64,000 bases of DNA, from contig NZ_JABGCJ010000004.1 in the NCBI RefSeq assembly GCF_019799965.1, positions 310,001-374,000 of the forward strand. Reading direction: 5' to 3'. Each line of letters opens with the position of its first letter. Positions within the stretch are counted from its first letter, which is position 1. Under the pieces are notes generated by a model that made no database searches, was not told the DNA's origin, and was given only the letters and a program-made list of their open reading frames with translations. Shown here in pieces: positions 8,192 to 16,028 of this stretch. Made by a program: the position numbers and the translations under genes. The DNA is from Modestobacter italicus (GTDB lineage: Bacteria > Actinomycetota > Actinomycetes > Mycobacteriales > Geodermatophilaceae).

Positions 8192-10045
8192 TCAGGCCCG
8201 CGGTTCCTCGGGTCGCTGCGAGGAGACCACGGTCCGCGGGGTCCCGTCGCCGTCCGGGTGGTGCTCCACGACCAGCGCGAAGTCGTCGCCGTGCCGGGTG
8301 ATGCCCTCGACCACGGCCTGCTCGACGGCCTCGTTGGCGTAGGCGCGGCGCAGCACCATCGGGTCCGAGCGCAGGTCCTTGGTGAGCGCGATCGCCAGGC
8401 CGATCATCACCACCGCGAACGGCAGCGCGGCGATGATCGTCAGGTTCCGCAGGCCCTGCAGCGCCTCGTCCCCACCGACCAGCAGCATCACCGCCGCCAC
8501 GCCACCGGTGAGCAGCCCCCAGAAGACGACCATCTTCGAGGTCGGCTCGCGGGTGCCGCGCTCGGACAGCGACGCCATCACGATCGAGGCGGAGTCCGCG
8601 CCGGTGACGAAGAAGATGCCCACCAGCAGCATCACCAGCACGCTGGTGACCGTGGCCCAGGGCAGCCCCTGGAGCAGCCCGAACAGCTGGCCCTCGGCCG
8701 TCGACTGGCCGGCGAGGTCCTCACCGGACCGCTGGGCGCCGATGCCGGCACCGCCGAAGATCGCGAACCAGAACAGCGTCACGACGCTGGGCACCAGCAG
8801 CACGCCGGCGATGAACTCCCGGATGGTGCGGCCGCGGCTGATCCGGGCGAGGAAGACGCCGACGAACGGGGTCCAGGAGATCCACCAGGCCCAGTAGAAG
8901 ACCGTCCAGCCCGACAGCCACTCGGCCATCGGGTCGCCGCCGGAGGCGTTGGTCCGGGCGGCCATCTCGGGCAGGTCGGCGATGTAGGAGCCCAGCGCGG
9001 TGGGCACCAGGTTGAGCATCAGCACGGTCGGGCCGACGACGAAGACGAACAACGCCAGCACGAACGCCAGGGCGACGTTGATGTTGGACAGCCACTGGAT
9101 GCCCCGGGCGATGCCGGAGAACGCCGACGCCACGAAGGCGGCGGTCAGCACCGCGATGATGCCGACGGTGGCCGCGTTGCCCACCGAGCCGAGCCAGCCG
9201 AGGATCTCCAGCCCGCTGCCGATCTGCAGCGCGCCCAGCCCCAGGGAGGCGGCGGTGCCGAAGAGCGTGGCGAAGATGGCCAGGACGTCGATCACCTTGC
9301 CGGCCGGGCCCTCGGCGACCCCGCGGCCGAACAGCGAGGTGAACGCGGAGGAGAGCAGCTGGCCGCGGCCGCGGCGGTAGGTGCCGTAGGCGACGGCCAG
9401 CCCGACCAGGGCGTAGAGCGCCCACGGGTGCAGCGTCCAGTGGAAGAGCGTGGTGGCCATCGCGGTGGTGACGGCCTCGTTGGTCTCGCCCGGGACGGTG
9501 CCCGGCGGCGGGGAGACGAAGTGCGACAGCGGCTCGGAGACGCCGAAGAACATCAGGCCGATGCCCATCCCGGCGCTGAACATCATCGCGATCCAGCTGA
9601 TCGTCCGGAACTCCGGCCGCTCGCCGTCGCCGCCCAGCGGGATGCGGCCGTAGGCGCTGGCTGCCAGCCAGAGCACGAAGATCACGACGGCCGAGGCGAG
9701 CAGCACGAAGAACCAGCCGAGGTTGCCCTCGATCCAGCCGAGCGCGTCGGCGCTGGCCGAGCCGAGGCCGGTCGGGCTCAGGAAGCCCCAGGCCAGGAAG
9801 GCCAGCGAGACGACCGCGGCGACGCCGAACACCGTCTTGTCCAGGCGCGGGCGGCGTTCCTGGCCGTGCGCGGGCGGCTGGGCGATCGCCGGGTGCAGGT
9901 CGCTGGGCACCTCGGGGTCGAGGACGTCGTCGATCGTCTGGGCGGACGCGTCCGGCTGGTCGGGCACGGGGTCCCCGGTCGGCGCGGAGGCGCTGGTGGC
10001 GCCGCGCGGCGGCTGGCCGGGTGGATCAGTGGGTGTGGTGGTCAC
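8192..10045 (-). CDS. BCCT family choline/glycine betaine transporter
   Basis: I chose GTG 10043-10045, giving 617 residues; the longer open frame upstream has no transporter sequence. Twelve membrane segments are visible, with the family blocks GMGIGLMFFGVSEPLSHF, FHWTLHPWALYALVGLAVAY and WWISWTPFVGVFLARISRGRTIREF. The aromatic residues of the last two form the substrate and sodium path. It imports betaine, choline or carnitine with sodium. About 95 N-terminal residues and a C-terminal tail of about 80 residues lie in the cytoplasm and may sense osmolarity. It is divergent from the MscS gene, so solute uptake and emergency release are neighbours. Confidence 0.92.
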   Translation of the reverse strand: MTTTPTDPPGQPPRGATSASAPTGDPVPDQPDASAQTIDDVLDPEVPSDLHPAIAQPPAHGQERRPRLDKTVFGVAAVVSLAFLAWGFLSPTGLGSASADALGWIEGNLGWFFVLLASAVVIFVLWLAASAYGRIPLGGDGERPEFRTISWIAMMFSAGMGIGLMFFGVSEPLSHFVSPPPGTVPGETNEAVTTAMATTLFHWTLHPWALYALVGLAVAYGTYRRGRGQLLSSAFTSLFGRGVAEGPAGKVIDVLAIFATLFGTAASLGLGALQIGSGLEILGWLGSVGNAATVGIIAVLTAAFVASAFSGIARGIQWLSNINVALAFVLALFVFVVGPTVLMLNLVPTALGSYIADLPEMAARTNASGGDPMAEWLSGWTVFYWAWWISWTPFVGVFLARISRGRTIREFIAGVLLVPSVVTLFWFAIFGGAGIGAQRSGEDLAGQSTAEGQLFGLLQGLPWATVTSVLVMLLVGIFFVTGADSASIVMASLSERGTREPTSKMVVFWGLLTGGVAAVMLLVGGDEALQGLRNLTIIAALPFAVVMIGLAIALTKDLRSDPMVLRRAYANEAVEQAVVEGITRHGDDFALVVEHHPDGDGTPRTVVSSQRPEEPRA

Positions 10046-10256
10046 GTGGTGTGGCGCCTGGTGGGCGCCCCTCCAATCGGGTCGGCGCACAGGTCGGACG
10101 GCGGCCCCGTGACTGGAGCGCCGTCTCCGCAGGACACCGTGCGCCCTGCGGCCCGCACAGCGCAAACCCAGCTCATCACGATCGCGTCTCGGCCGGTTGC
10201 GTTCCGGAGCCCCCCAGGCACCCACCGGAGGCGCGGACAGGCCACACTGGACGGCG

Positions 10257-11186
10257 ATGAACGTGCTCGCCGCAGGCCCGGTCACCGACACCCTCTACTG
10301 GCTGCGCGGCCCCTTCCTGGACGCGCTGCTCATCGTCCTCGGCGCCGTCCTGCTGGCCCGGCTGGTGAGCTGGGCCGGCAACCGGATCACCGACCGCATC
10401 GACGCCGCGGCGACCGGTTCCGACGCCCTCGTGCGCTCCGAGGCGGCCAAGCACCGGCACTCGCTGACCCAGGTGCTGACCTGGGCGGCGATCGTGCTGA
10501 TCTGGTCGGTCGCGGTCATCTTCGTGCTGGACCGGCTGGGGCTCCCGGTGACCGGCCTGGTCGCCCCGGCCACGGTGCTGGGCGTCGGGCTGGGCTTCGG
10601 TGCGCAGCGGGTGGTCGGCGACGTGCTGGCCGGGTTCTTCCTGATCACCGAGCGGCAGTACGGCTTCGGCGACGTGGTCGCCATCCAGGTGGTCGGCGGG
10701 ATGGAGCCGGCGGCCGGGACGGTGGAGGACGTCACGCTGCGGATCACCCGGGTGCGGTCGGTGGACGGCGAGGTGGTGATCGTCCCGAACGGGCAGATCG
10801 TCAAGGTCACCAACCTCTCCCGCGACTGGGCCCGGGCGGTGGTCGACGTGCCGGTGCCCTCCACCGCGGACGTCACCCGGGTGCAGGAGGTGCTGCGCGA
10901 GGTCGGCAAGCAGGCGTACGACTCGCCCCGGCTGCACAAGCTGCTGCTCGACGAGCCGACCGTGATGGGCGTGGAGAGCCTGTCTCTGGACGAGGTGAAC
11001 CTGCGGGTCGTGGCCCGCACCCTGCCGGGCAAGCAGTTCGACGTCGGCCGTGACCTCCGCGCCCGGGTGGCGCTGGCACTGTCCCGCGAGGGCGTGTCGC
11101 TGCGCGCCACGAACGTCCAGGACGGCGTCAGCGTCCAGGACGAGGCGCTGGCCGAGGACCGGGCCCGCAGTGGAGGTGCGGCATGA
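10257..11186 (+). CDS. MscS family mechanosensitive ion channel
   Basis: The ATG at 10257 gives 309 residues. Three membrane helices (about 10-30, 68-92, 98-125) end in the pore-lining helix with the Gly/Ala-rich pattern GLVAPATVLGVGLGFGAQ. The beta domain follows with the family motif YGFGDVV and the IVPNGQIVKVTNLSRDWARAVVDV stretch, then the alpha/beta vestibule. It opens on membrane stretch to release solutes after osmotic downshock. It overlaps the next gene by four bases (ATGA), suggesting co-translation with a Thr/Pro-rich membrane protein, and is divergent from the BCCT transporter. Confidence 0.92.
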   Translation: MNVLAAGPVTDTLYWLRGPFLDALLIVLGAVLLARLVSWAGNRITDRIDAAATGSDALVRSEAAKHRHSLTQVLTWAAIVLIWSVAVIFVLDRLGLPVTGLVAPATVLGVGLGFGAQRVVGDVLAGFFLITERQYGFGDVVAIQVVGGMEPAAGTVEDVTLRITRVRSVDGEVVIVPNGQIVKVTNLSRDWARAVVDVPVPSTADVTRVQEVLREVGKQAYDSPRLHKLLLDEPTVMGVESLSLDEVNLRVVARTLPGKQFDVGRDLRARVALALSREGVSLRATNVQDGVSVQDEALAEDRARSGGAA

Positions 11187-11743
11187 GCACACCGTCGGAC
11201 GACCAGCCCACCACCGTGCTGCCGCAGCAGACCGCCGAGCAGCCTGCGGCCATCGCCGCCCCGGCCACCCGCCGCACCTCGGTCTGGCACCGGAACGTCC
11301 CCGCACGGATCGGCCGGGCGCGCACGTCGACCCTGGTGATCGGCGGCCTGTTCCTGGTGCTCTTCCTGCTCGACCTGCTGCTGCCCCGCCCGGACAGCGG
11401 GACGTCGACGATCACCACCTCGGACGGCCAGACGATCGAGGTGCCCAACTCGCTGCTGCCCAGCGACGCCCGCACCACGACGACCCCCACGCCGACCAGC
11501 ACGCCGACGGCGCCGAGCAGCCAGGTGCCGCAGGACGACGGCGAGGAGGAGACCCCGGTGAGCACGCCGACGCGGACCCCCAGCCGCACGCCGACGCAGA
11601 CCAGCACCCCGGCGCAGACCAGCACCCCGGCGCAGACCACCCGCGCGCCCTCCACGACCCGCCAGACCACCGAGGACGAGACGACGGACTCCGAGCCGGC
11701 CGGCAGCACCGAGGACGAGACGACGGCCACCCCGACCGGCTGA
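11183..11743 (+). CDS. single-pass membrane protein with Thr/Pro/Ser-rich outer tail
   Basis: I do not recognise a family. The 186-residue protein has a soluble head of about 45 residues, one membrane helix (about 46-66, STLVIGGLFLVLFLLDLLL) and a long low-complexity tail rich in Thr, Pro, Ser, Glu and Asp. Two tandem 18-base repeats at 11597-11632 encode TSTPAQ twice. Such tails are often O-glycosylated in actinobacteria and could span the cell wall. Translation is coupled to the MscS gene through an ATGA overlap, so a role near that channel is possible but unproven. It converges on the alcohol dehydrogenase with only five bases between. Confidence 0.75.
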   Translation: MSTPSDDQPTTVLPQQTAEQPAAIAAPATRRTSVWHRNVPARIGRARTSTLVIGGLFLVLFLLDLLLPRPDSGTSTITTSDGQTIEVPNSLLPSDARTTTTPTPTSTPTAPSSQVPQDDGEEETPVSTPTRTPSRTPTQTSTPAQTSTPAQTTRAPSTTRQTTEDETTDSEPAGSTEDETTATPTG

Positions 11744-11748
11744 GCGGC

Positions 11749-12780
11749 TCAGAACGAGGTGACGACCGCGATCCCCGGCTCCCGGCCCACCGCGGCCAGT
11801 GCTGCGCCGGCGTCGTCCAGCCCCAGCTCGCGGGTGACCAGCAGCTCGGGGCGCAGCCGGCCGGCGGCGATCAGCGAGAGCATCGCCGGGTAGTCGGCGG
11901 CGGCCATCCCGTGGCTGCCGAGCAGGGCGAGCTCGCCGGCGATCACCAGCTCCATCGGGACCTCCGGGCGGCCCAGCGCCGGCGGCAGCAGGCCCACCTG
12001 CACGTGCCGGCCGCGGCGGCGCAGGCTGCGGATCGAGTTCAGGCAGGTCACCGCCGCACCGAGGGCGTCCAGCGAGACGTGCGCCCCGCCGCCGGTGAGC
12101 TCGGTGACGGCGGCCGGCACGTCCACGGCGGACCCGTCGACGACGTGCTCGGCCCCGCAGGCGGCGGCCAGCTCGAGCGCACCGGGGGTGACGTCGACGG
12201 CGACCACCCGGGCGCCCGCGGCCACCGCGACCTGGACGGCGGACAGCCCGACCCCGCCGCAGCCGTGCACGGCCACCCACTCCCCCGGCCGCACCTGCCC
12301 GACCCCGGTCACGGCCCGGTAGGCGGTGGCGAACCGGCAGCCCAGGCTGGCCGCGGTCGCGAACGACATGGCCTCCGGCAGGGCCACCAGGTTGACGTCG
12401 GCGGCGTCCAGCGCGACGAACTCGGCCAGCGAGCCCCAGTGGGTGAAGCCGGGCTGGGTCTGGTTCGCACACACCTGCCCCGCGCCCTCCCGGCACGGCC
12501 CGCAGTGCCCGCAGGCGCAGACGAACGGCACGGTGACCCGGTCACCGACCGACCAGTTCCGCACCCGGTCGCCGACTGCGGCCACCGTGCCGGCCAGCTC
12601 GTGGCCGGGCACGTGCGGCAGGACGACGTCGGGGTCGTGGCCGGACCAGCCGTGCCAGTCGCTGCGGCAGATCCCGCTGGCGCCGACCCGGACCACCACG
12701 CCGTCCCGGTCGGGGGTGGGCTCGGGCACCTCCCGCACCGTCAGCGGACCACCGAACTCCTCGAACGCCAGCGCACGCAC
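11749..12780 (-). CDS. zinc-dependent alcohol dehydrogenase family protein
   Basis: This 343-residue medium-chain dehydrogenase has the GroES-like catalytic domain followed by a Rossmann domain. Catalytic zinc ligands are Cys38 (GICRSDWHG), His60-Glu61 (VPGHELAG) and the Cys of LGCRFATAY. The structural zinc site is Cys90, Cys93, Cys96 and Cys104, with an extra Cys88. The nucleotide loop is GCGGVG, and VDVTPGA suggests NAD(H) preference through its Asp. It oxidises an unidentified alcohol or reduces an aldehyde. Its promoter region carries a 38-base palindrome shared with the divergent threonine-aldolase-like gene. Confidence 0.9.
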   Translation of the reverse strand: MRALAFEEFGGPLTVREVPEPTPDRDGVVVRVGASGICRSDWHGWSGHDPDVVLPHVPGHELAGTVAAVGDRVRNWSVGDRVTVPFVCACGHCGPCREGAGQVCANQTQPGFTHWGSLAEFVALDAADVNLVALPEAMSFATAASLGCRFATAYRAVTGVGQVRPGEWVAVHGCGGVGLSAVQVAVAAGARVVAVDVTPGALELAAACGAEHVVDGSAVDVPAAVTELTGGGAHVSLDALGAAVTCLNSIRSLRRRGRHVQVGLLPPALGRPEVPMELVIAGELALLGSHGMAAADYPAMLSLIAAGRLRPELLVTRELGLDDAGAALAAVGREPGIAVVTSF

Positions 12781-12792
12781 CCCGACAGCCTG

Positions 12793-12830
12793 CCCTGAGG
12801 GGCCGAAGTCGCGACTCCGGCCCCTCAGGG
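12793..12830. repeat. 38-base near-perfect palindrome in divergent promoter
   Basis: The left arm begins CCCTGAGGGGCC and the right arm ends GGCCCCTCAGGG, meeting at AGTCGCGACT. By hand, 18 of 19 base pairs match (only 12806/12817 fails) with no loop. It fills most of the 62-base gap between two divergent genes, so it may be an operator for both, a transcription insulator or a dispersed palindromic element. Confidence 0.65.
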
Positions 12831-12842
12831 GAGACTGACGCC

Positions 12843-13904
12843 GTGGACGACCTGGACGTGCTGCGCCGGGCCTGCGACCGGGCGCTCACCGGGCACGGGC
12901 CGCAGACCGCCGCCGACCTGCTGGCCACGATCCCCCCGGACACCGCGGTCGACCGGTACGGCGACGGCGGTGTGGTGGCCGAGCTGGAGCGCGAGGTCGC
13001 CGAGCTGCTCGGCCAGCCCGCGGCGCTCTACCTGCCGAGCGGGATCATGGCCCAGCAGTCCGCGCTGCGGGTGCACGCCGACCGGCGCGGGCGACGGACC
13101 GTCGTCTTCCACCCGCAGAGCCACCTCGACGTGCACGAGGGTCGCCCGCTGGAGCGGCTGCAGGGCCTGGTCGGCCGCCCGGCCGGCGCCCGCGACCGGC
13201 TGCTGGCGCGCACCGACCTGGACGACGTCGCCGAGCGGCCCGCCGCCCTGGTGGTGGAGCTGCCCCAGCGCGACCTGGGCGGGCAGCTCCCACCGTGGGA
13301 CGACCTGGTCGCCCAGGTGACCTGGGCGAGGGAGCGGGGCGCGGCCGCCCACCTGGACGGCGCCCGGCTGTGGGAGGCCGCCGCCGGCTACGACCGGCCA
13401 CCGGCGGAGGTCGCGGCGCTGTTCGACACCAGCTACGTCAGCTTCTACAAGGGCATCGGCGCGCTGGCCGGCTGCTGCCTGGCCGGCCCGGACGACGTCG
13501 TCGCCGAGGTGCGGGAGTGGCGGCGCCGGCTGGGCGGCACGCTGTTCGGCATGTGGCCCGGCGCGGCCTCGGCGCTGAGCTGCCTGCGCCGCCGGCTGCC
13601 GCTGATGCCGGCCTACCTGACCCGGGCACGGGAGATCGCCGACGCCGTCCGGGACCTGCCCGGCGTCACCGTGCTGCCCGACCCGCCGCAGACGCCGATG
13701 CTGCACCTGCTGCTGCGCACCACCCCCGGGGCGTTCGGCGCCGCCGTCCGCACGCTGGCTGCCGACCAGGGGCTGTGGACCTGGGAGCGGGCGATGCCCA
13801 CTGGCGACCCGGGCGTGCTGCGGGTGGAACTGCCGGTCGGCGACGCGACGCTGGCGCTGCCGGTCACCGACGCCCGCGCCGCGATCGCCGCGCTGGCCGG
13901 CTGA
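12843..13904 (+). CDS. threonine aldolase/beta-eliminating lyase family PLP enzyme
   Basis: This 353-residue fold-type I PLP enzyme starts at GTG 12843. Visible landmarks are DRYGDGGVVAELEREVAELLG, the PLP-stacking region near YLPSGIMAQQSALR, the Asp pair in AAHLDGARLWEA and the Schiff-base lysine in SFYKGIGALAG. The family cleaves beta-hydroxy amino acids such as threonine to glycine and an aldehyde. Against typical LtaE it has an extended N-terminus (about 30 residues) and a degenerate active-site His region, so another beta-hydroxy amino acid may be the substrate. It is divergent from the alcohol dehydrogenase and could be co-controlled with it; aldehyde release by the lyase and aldehyde reduction by the dehydrogenase would fit. 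Confidence 0.82.
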   Translation: MDDLDVLRRACDRALTGHGPQTAADLLATIPPDTAVDRYGDGGVVAELEREVAELLGQPAALYLPSGIMAQQSALRVHADRRGRRTVVFHPQSHLDVHEGRPLERLQGLVGRPAGARDRLLARTDLDDVAERPAALVVELPQRDLGGQLPPWDDLVAQVTWARERGAAAHLDGARLWEAAAGYDRPPAEVAALFDTSYVSFYKGIGALAGCCLAGPDDVVAEVREWRRRLGGTLFGMWPGAASALSCLRRRLPLMPAYLTRAREIADAVRDLPGVTVLPDPPQTPMLHLLLRTTPGAFGAAVRTLAADQGLWTWERAMPTGDPGVLRVELPVGDATLALPVTDARAAIAALAG

Positions 13905-13906
13905 GC

Positions 13907-13952
13907 TCAGAGCCGGCTGGGGTCAGAGCCGGCTGGGGTCAGAGCCGGCGGG
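13907..13952. repeat. 16-base tandem repeat, about 2.9 copies
   Basis: TCAGAGCCGGCTGGGG is repeated at 13907 and 13923, and a third, slightly divergent copy starts at 13939. It begins just after the stop of the threonine-aldolase-like gene. The TCA of the third copy is the stop codon of the leftward membrane protein, and the earlier copies supply further stops in the other frames. Confidence 0.85.
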
Positions 13953-14256
13953 CCATCTCCTCCACCGCGTTCTTCGCGGTCAGCAGGTCGGCGCCGGTCT
14001 CCTCGCGGTACTGCTTGATCGCCGCGACCTGCTGCCCCTGGTCCAGCAGCAGGACGACCTCCGGGTGGTGCGGGTCGGGCACGACCACGCCGAGGTGCTC
14101 GGCGATCGCGTCGACCTTCCGCTCCAGCGCGGCGAGCTGGGCCGCGGTGCGGCCCCGGCGCCGGGCCGCGACCACCTCGGCCCGGGCGAGGACCAGCAGC
14201 CCCAGCCCCGCTGCCAGCACGACCAGACCCCACTCCGCCACGCCCACGTGCGGCAT
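13939..14256 (-). CDS. membrane-anchored protein with ribosomal L7/L12 C-terminal-like domain
   Basis: This 105-residue protein has one N-terminal membrane helix (about 7-26), a short charged heptad-like region, and a C-terminal part reading VAAIKQYREETGADLLTAKN-AVEEM. That pattern (IK..RE.TG..L..AK..VE) is the core of the ribosomal protein L7/L12 C-terminal domain, which in the ribosome recruits GTPase factors. Similar small membrane proteins occur in actinobacteria, but I know no established function. The domain would face the cytoplasm if the basic RRRGR after the helix is inside. It precedes DUF167 on the opposite flank of the methionine genes, reading leftward. Confidence 0.78.
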   Translation of the reverse strand: MPHVGVAEWGLVVLAAGLGLLVLARAEVVAARRRGRTAAQLAALERKVDAIAEHLGVVVPDPHHPEVVLLLDQGQQVAAIKQYREETGADLLTAKNAVEEMARRL

Positions 14257-14269
14257 GGGAGCACGCGGG

Positions 14270-14527
14270 TCAGGTGCCCTGCAAGCAGCGCAGCACCGCG
14301 TCGGTGCCGCCGTCCACCTCGACCAGCTTGGTGCGGGACGTCGCGCCGGTGACCAGCGTGACCGCGGACCGGCGGACGCCGAACGCGTCGGCGACCGCGG
14401 CCAGCGCCGCCTCGGTGGCCCGGCCGTCGACCGCGCGGGCCGTCACCCGGACGACGAGCGCGCCGTCGTGCGCGCCGCCCACCGCCGTCCGGCTCGCCCC
14501 CGGCCGGACCCTGATCGCCACCCGCAC
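14270..14527 (-). CDS. DUF167 (YggU) family protein
   Basis: The 85-residue product carries the family pattern: RVAIRVRPGASRTAVGG, then LVVRVTARAVDGRATEAALAAVADAFGV and the closing SRTKLVEVDG. DUF167 proteins are compact alpha/beta domains of uncertain function found in most bacteria, usually 75-110 residues, so this one is complete. It is 13 bases upstream of the L7/L12-like membrane protein and is likely co-transcribed with it. It is divergent from the SAM riboswitch leader of metY, only about 45 bases away. Confidence 0.85.
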   Translation of the reverse strand: MRVAIRVRPGASRTAVGGAHDGALVVRVTARAVDGRATEAALAAVADAFGVRRSAVTLVTGATSRTKLVEVDGGTDAVLRCLQGT

Positions 14528-14571
14528 GCAGGGGAGTGTGCGCGGTCGGCGGGCGTCGTCCTAGGATCGCC

Positions 14572-14700
14572 CCAGCTCACGAGAGGCAGCGACAAGCACC
14601 TGGCTTGCTGCCCGGCAACCTCGACTCCGTCCGAGGTGCTCCCAGGGGAAGAGCTGGCTGGGCGGCGACCGCCGTCCGGCAAGGACGGAGCCCTCCGCGC
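14572..14700 (+). ncRNA. SAM-IV-type S-adenosylmethionine riboswitch
   Basis: The leader closes with P1 CCAGCTC (14572-14578) against GAGCTGG (14651-14657). Inside are the internal-loop ACGAGAG, the P3 stem GGCAGC (14585-14590)/GCTGCC (14607-14612), and the conserved GGCAACCTC joining strand followed by a GAGGT-closing element. This is the SAM-I/SAM-IV core, and the added 3' hairpin around 14660-14692 fits the actinobacterial SAM-IV class known before metX/metY genes. SAM binding should lower expression of the downstream metY-metX pair. The exact 3' limit and class assignment need a covariance search. Confidence 0.85.
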
Positions 14701-14734
14701 CGTGGGTGCTCCGGCGATCCCAGGAGGTAGGCGC

Positions 14735-16027
14735 ATGACCGAACCCAGCGGCTGGAGCTTCGAGACCCGGCAGATCCACGCCGGCGCGGCCCCCGACCCG
14801 ACCACCGGCGCCCGCGCGCTGCCGATCTACGCGACGACGAGCTACCAGTTCCGGGACAGCCAGCACGCCGCGGACCTGTTCGCCCTCGCCGAGATGGGCA
14901 ACATCTACACCCGGATCATGAACCCGACGCAGGATGCGCTGGAGCAGCGGGTGGCCTCGCTGGAGGGCGGTGTCGCCGCGCTCGCGGTGGCCAGCGGGCA
15001 GGCGGCGGAGACGCTGGCGATCCTCAACGTCGCCGAGGCCGGCAGCCACGTGGTGGCCTCCGCCTCGCTCTACGGCGGCACCTACAACCTGCTGCACCAC
15101 TCGCTGCCCAAGATGGGCATCACCGTCTCCTTCGTCGAGGACCCCGACGACCCGCAGAACTGGCAGTCGCTGGTCCAGGAGAACACCAAGGCCTTCTACG
15201 CCGAGACGATCGGCAACCCGAAGGGCGACGTCCTGGACATCTCCGCGGTCTCGGAGGTGGCGCACCGCAACGGCGTCCCGCTGATCGTGGACAACACCGT
15301 GGCCACGCCGTTCCTGATCCGGCCGATCGAGCACGGCGCCGACGTCGTCGTCCACTCCGCGACCAAGTACCTGGGCGGGCACGGCACCGCGATCGCCGGG
15401 ATCATCGTCGACTCGGGCAACTTCGCCTGGACCGGCGGCAAGTTCCCCGGCTTCACCGAGCCCGACCCGAGCTACCACGGCGTGGTCTACGCCGACCTCG
15501 GCGCGCCGGCGTACGCGCTCAAGGCCCGGGTCCAGCTGCTGCGCGACCTCGGCCCGGCGATCTCCCCGTTCAACGCCTGGCTGGTGGTGCAGGGCATCGA
15601 GACGCTGTCGCTGCGCATGGAGCGGCACGTGGCCAACGCCCAGCGGGTCGCCGAGTGGCTGGAGTCCCGGGACGAGGTGGAGAAGGTGCACTACGCCGGG
15701 CTGCCCTCCTCCCCCTGGCACTCCGCCCAGCAGAAGTACGCCCCGCGCGGGGCCGGCGCCGTGCTGGCCTTCGACGTCCGCGGCGGCATCGAGGCCGGCA
15801 AGCGGTTCGTGGAGGCGCTGGAGCTGCACAGCCACGTGGCCAACATCGGCGACGTGCGCAGCCTGGTCATCCACCCGGCGTCCACCACCCACTCGCAGCT
15901 GACCCCGGAGGAGCAGGCCACCACCGGCGTCACGCCGGGCCTGGTGCGGCTGGCGGTCGGCCTGGAGGGGATCGACGACATCCTCGCCGACCTCGAGGTC
16001 GGGTTCCGGGCCGCGAAGGGCGCCTGA
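14735..16027 (+). CDS. metY: O-acetylhomoserine sulfhydrylase (bifunctional O-acetylhomoserine/O-acetylserine type)
   Basis: The ATG at 14735 follows AGGAGGT (14722-14728); earlier in-frame starts overlap the riboswitch and are rejected. The 430-residue protein is a Cys/Met-metabolism PLP enzyme: ETRQIHAG near the N-terminus, IYATTSYQFRDSQHAADLF, YTRIMNPTQ, the PLP-stacking SLYGGTYNLL, Asp in LIVDNTVATP and Schiff-base Lys211 in SATKYLGGH. It forms homocysteine from O-acetylhomoserine and sulfide. It lies one base before metX, under SAM riboswitch control, giving direct sulfhydrylation of the substrate that metX makes. Confidence 0.95.
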   Translation: MTEPSGWSFETRQIHAGAAPDPTTGARALPIYATTSYQFRDSQHAADLFALAEMGNIYTRIMNPTQDALEQRVASLEGGVAALAVASGQAAETLAILNVAEAGSHVVASASLYGGTYNLLHHSLPKMGITVSFVEDPDDPQNWQSLVQENTKAFYAETIGNPKGDVLDISAVSEVAHRNGVPLIVDNTVATPFLIRPIEHGADVVVHSATKYLGGHGTAIAGIIVDSGNFAWTGGKFPGFTEPDPSYHGVVYADLGAPAYALKARVQLLRDLGPAISPFNAWLVVQGIETLSLRMERHVANAQRVAEWLESRDEVEKVHYAGLPSSPWHSAQQKYAPRGAGAVLAFDVRGGIEAGKRFVEALELHSHVANIGDVRSLVIHPASTTHSQLTPEEQATTGVTPGLVRLAVGLEGIDDILADLEVGFRAAKGA

Positions 16028-16028
16028 C

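Noticed and set aside
5912-11053. 1713-codon plus-strand open frame across the chemoreceptor and BCCT genes
   Set aside because: Its sequence is low-complexity Gly/Arg/Asp/His-rich, opposite to two clear minus-strand genes. Long antisense frames are expected at this GC content.
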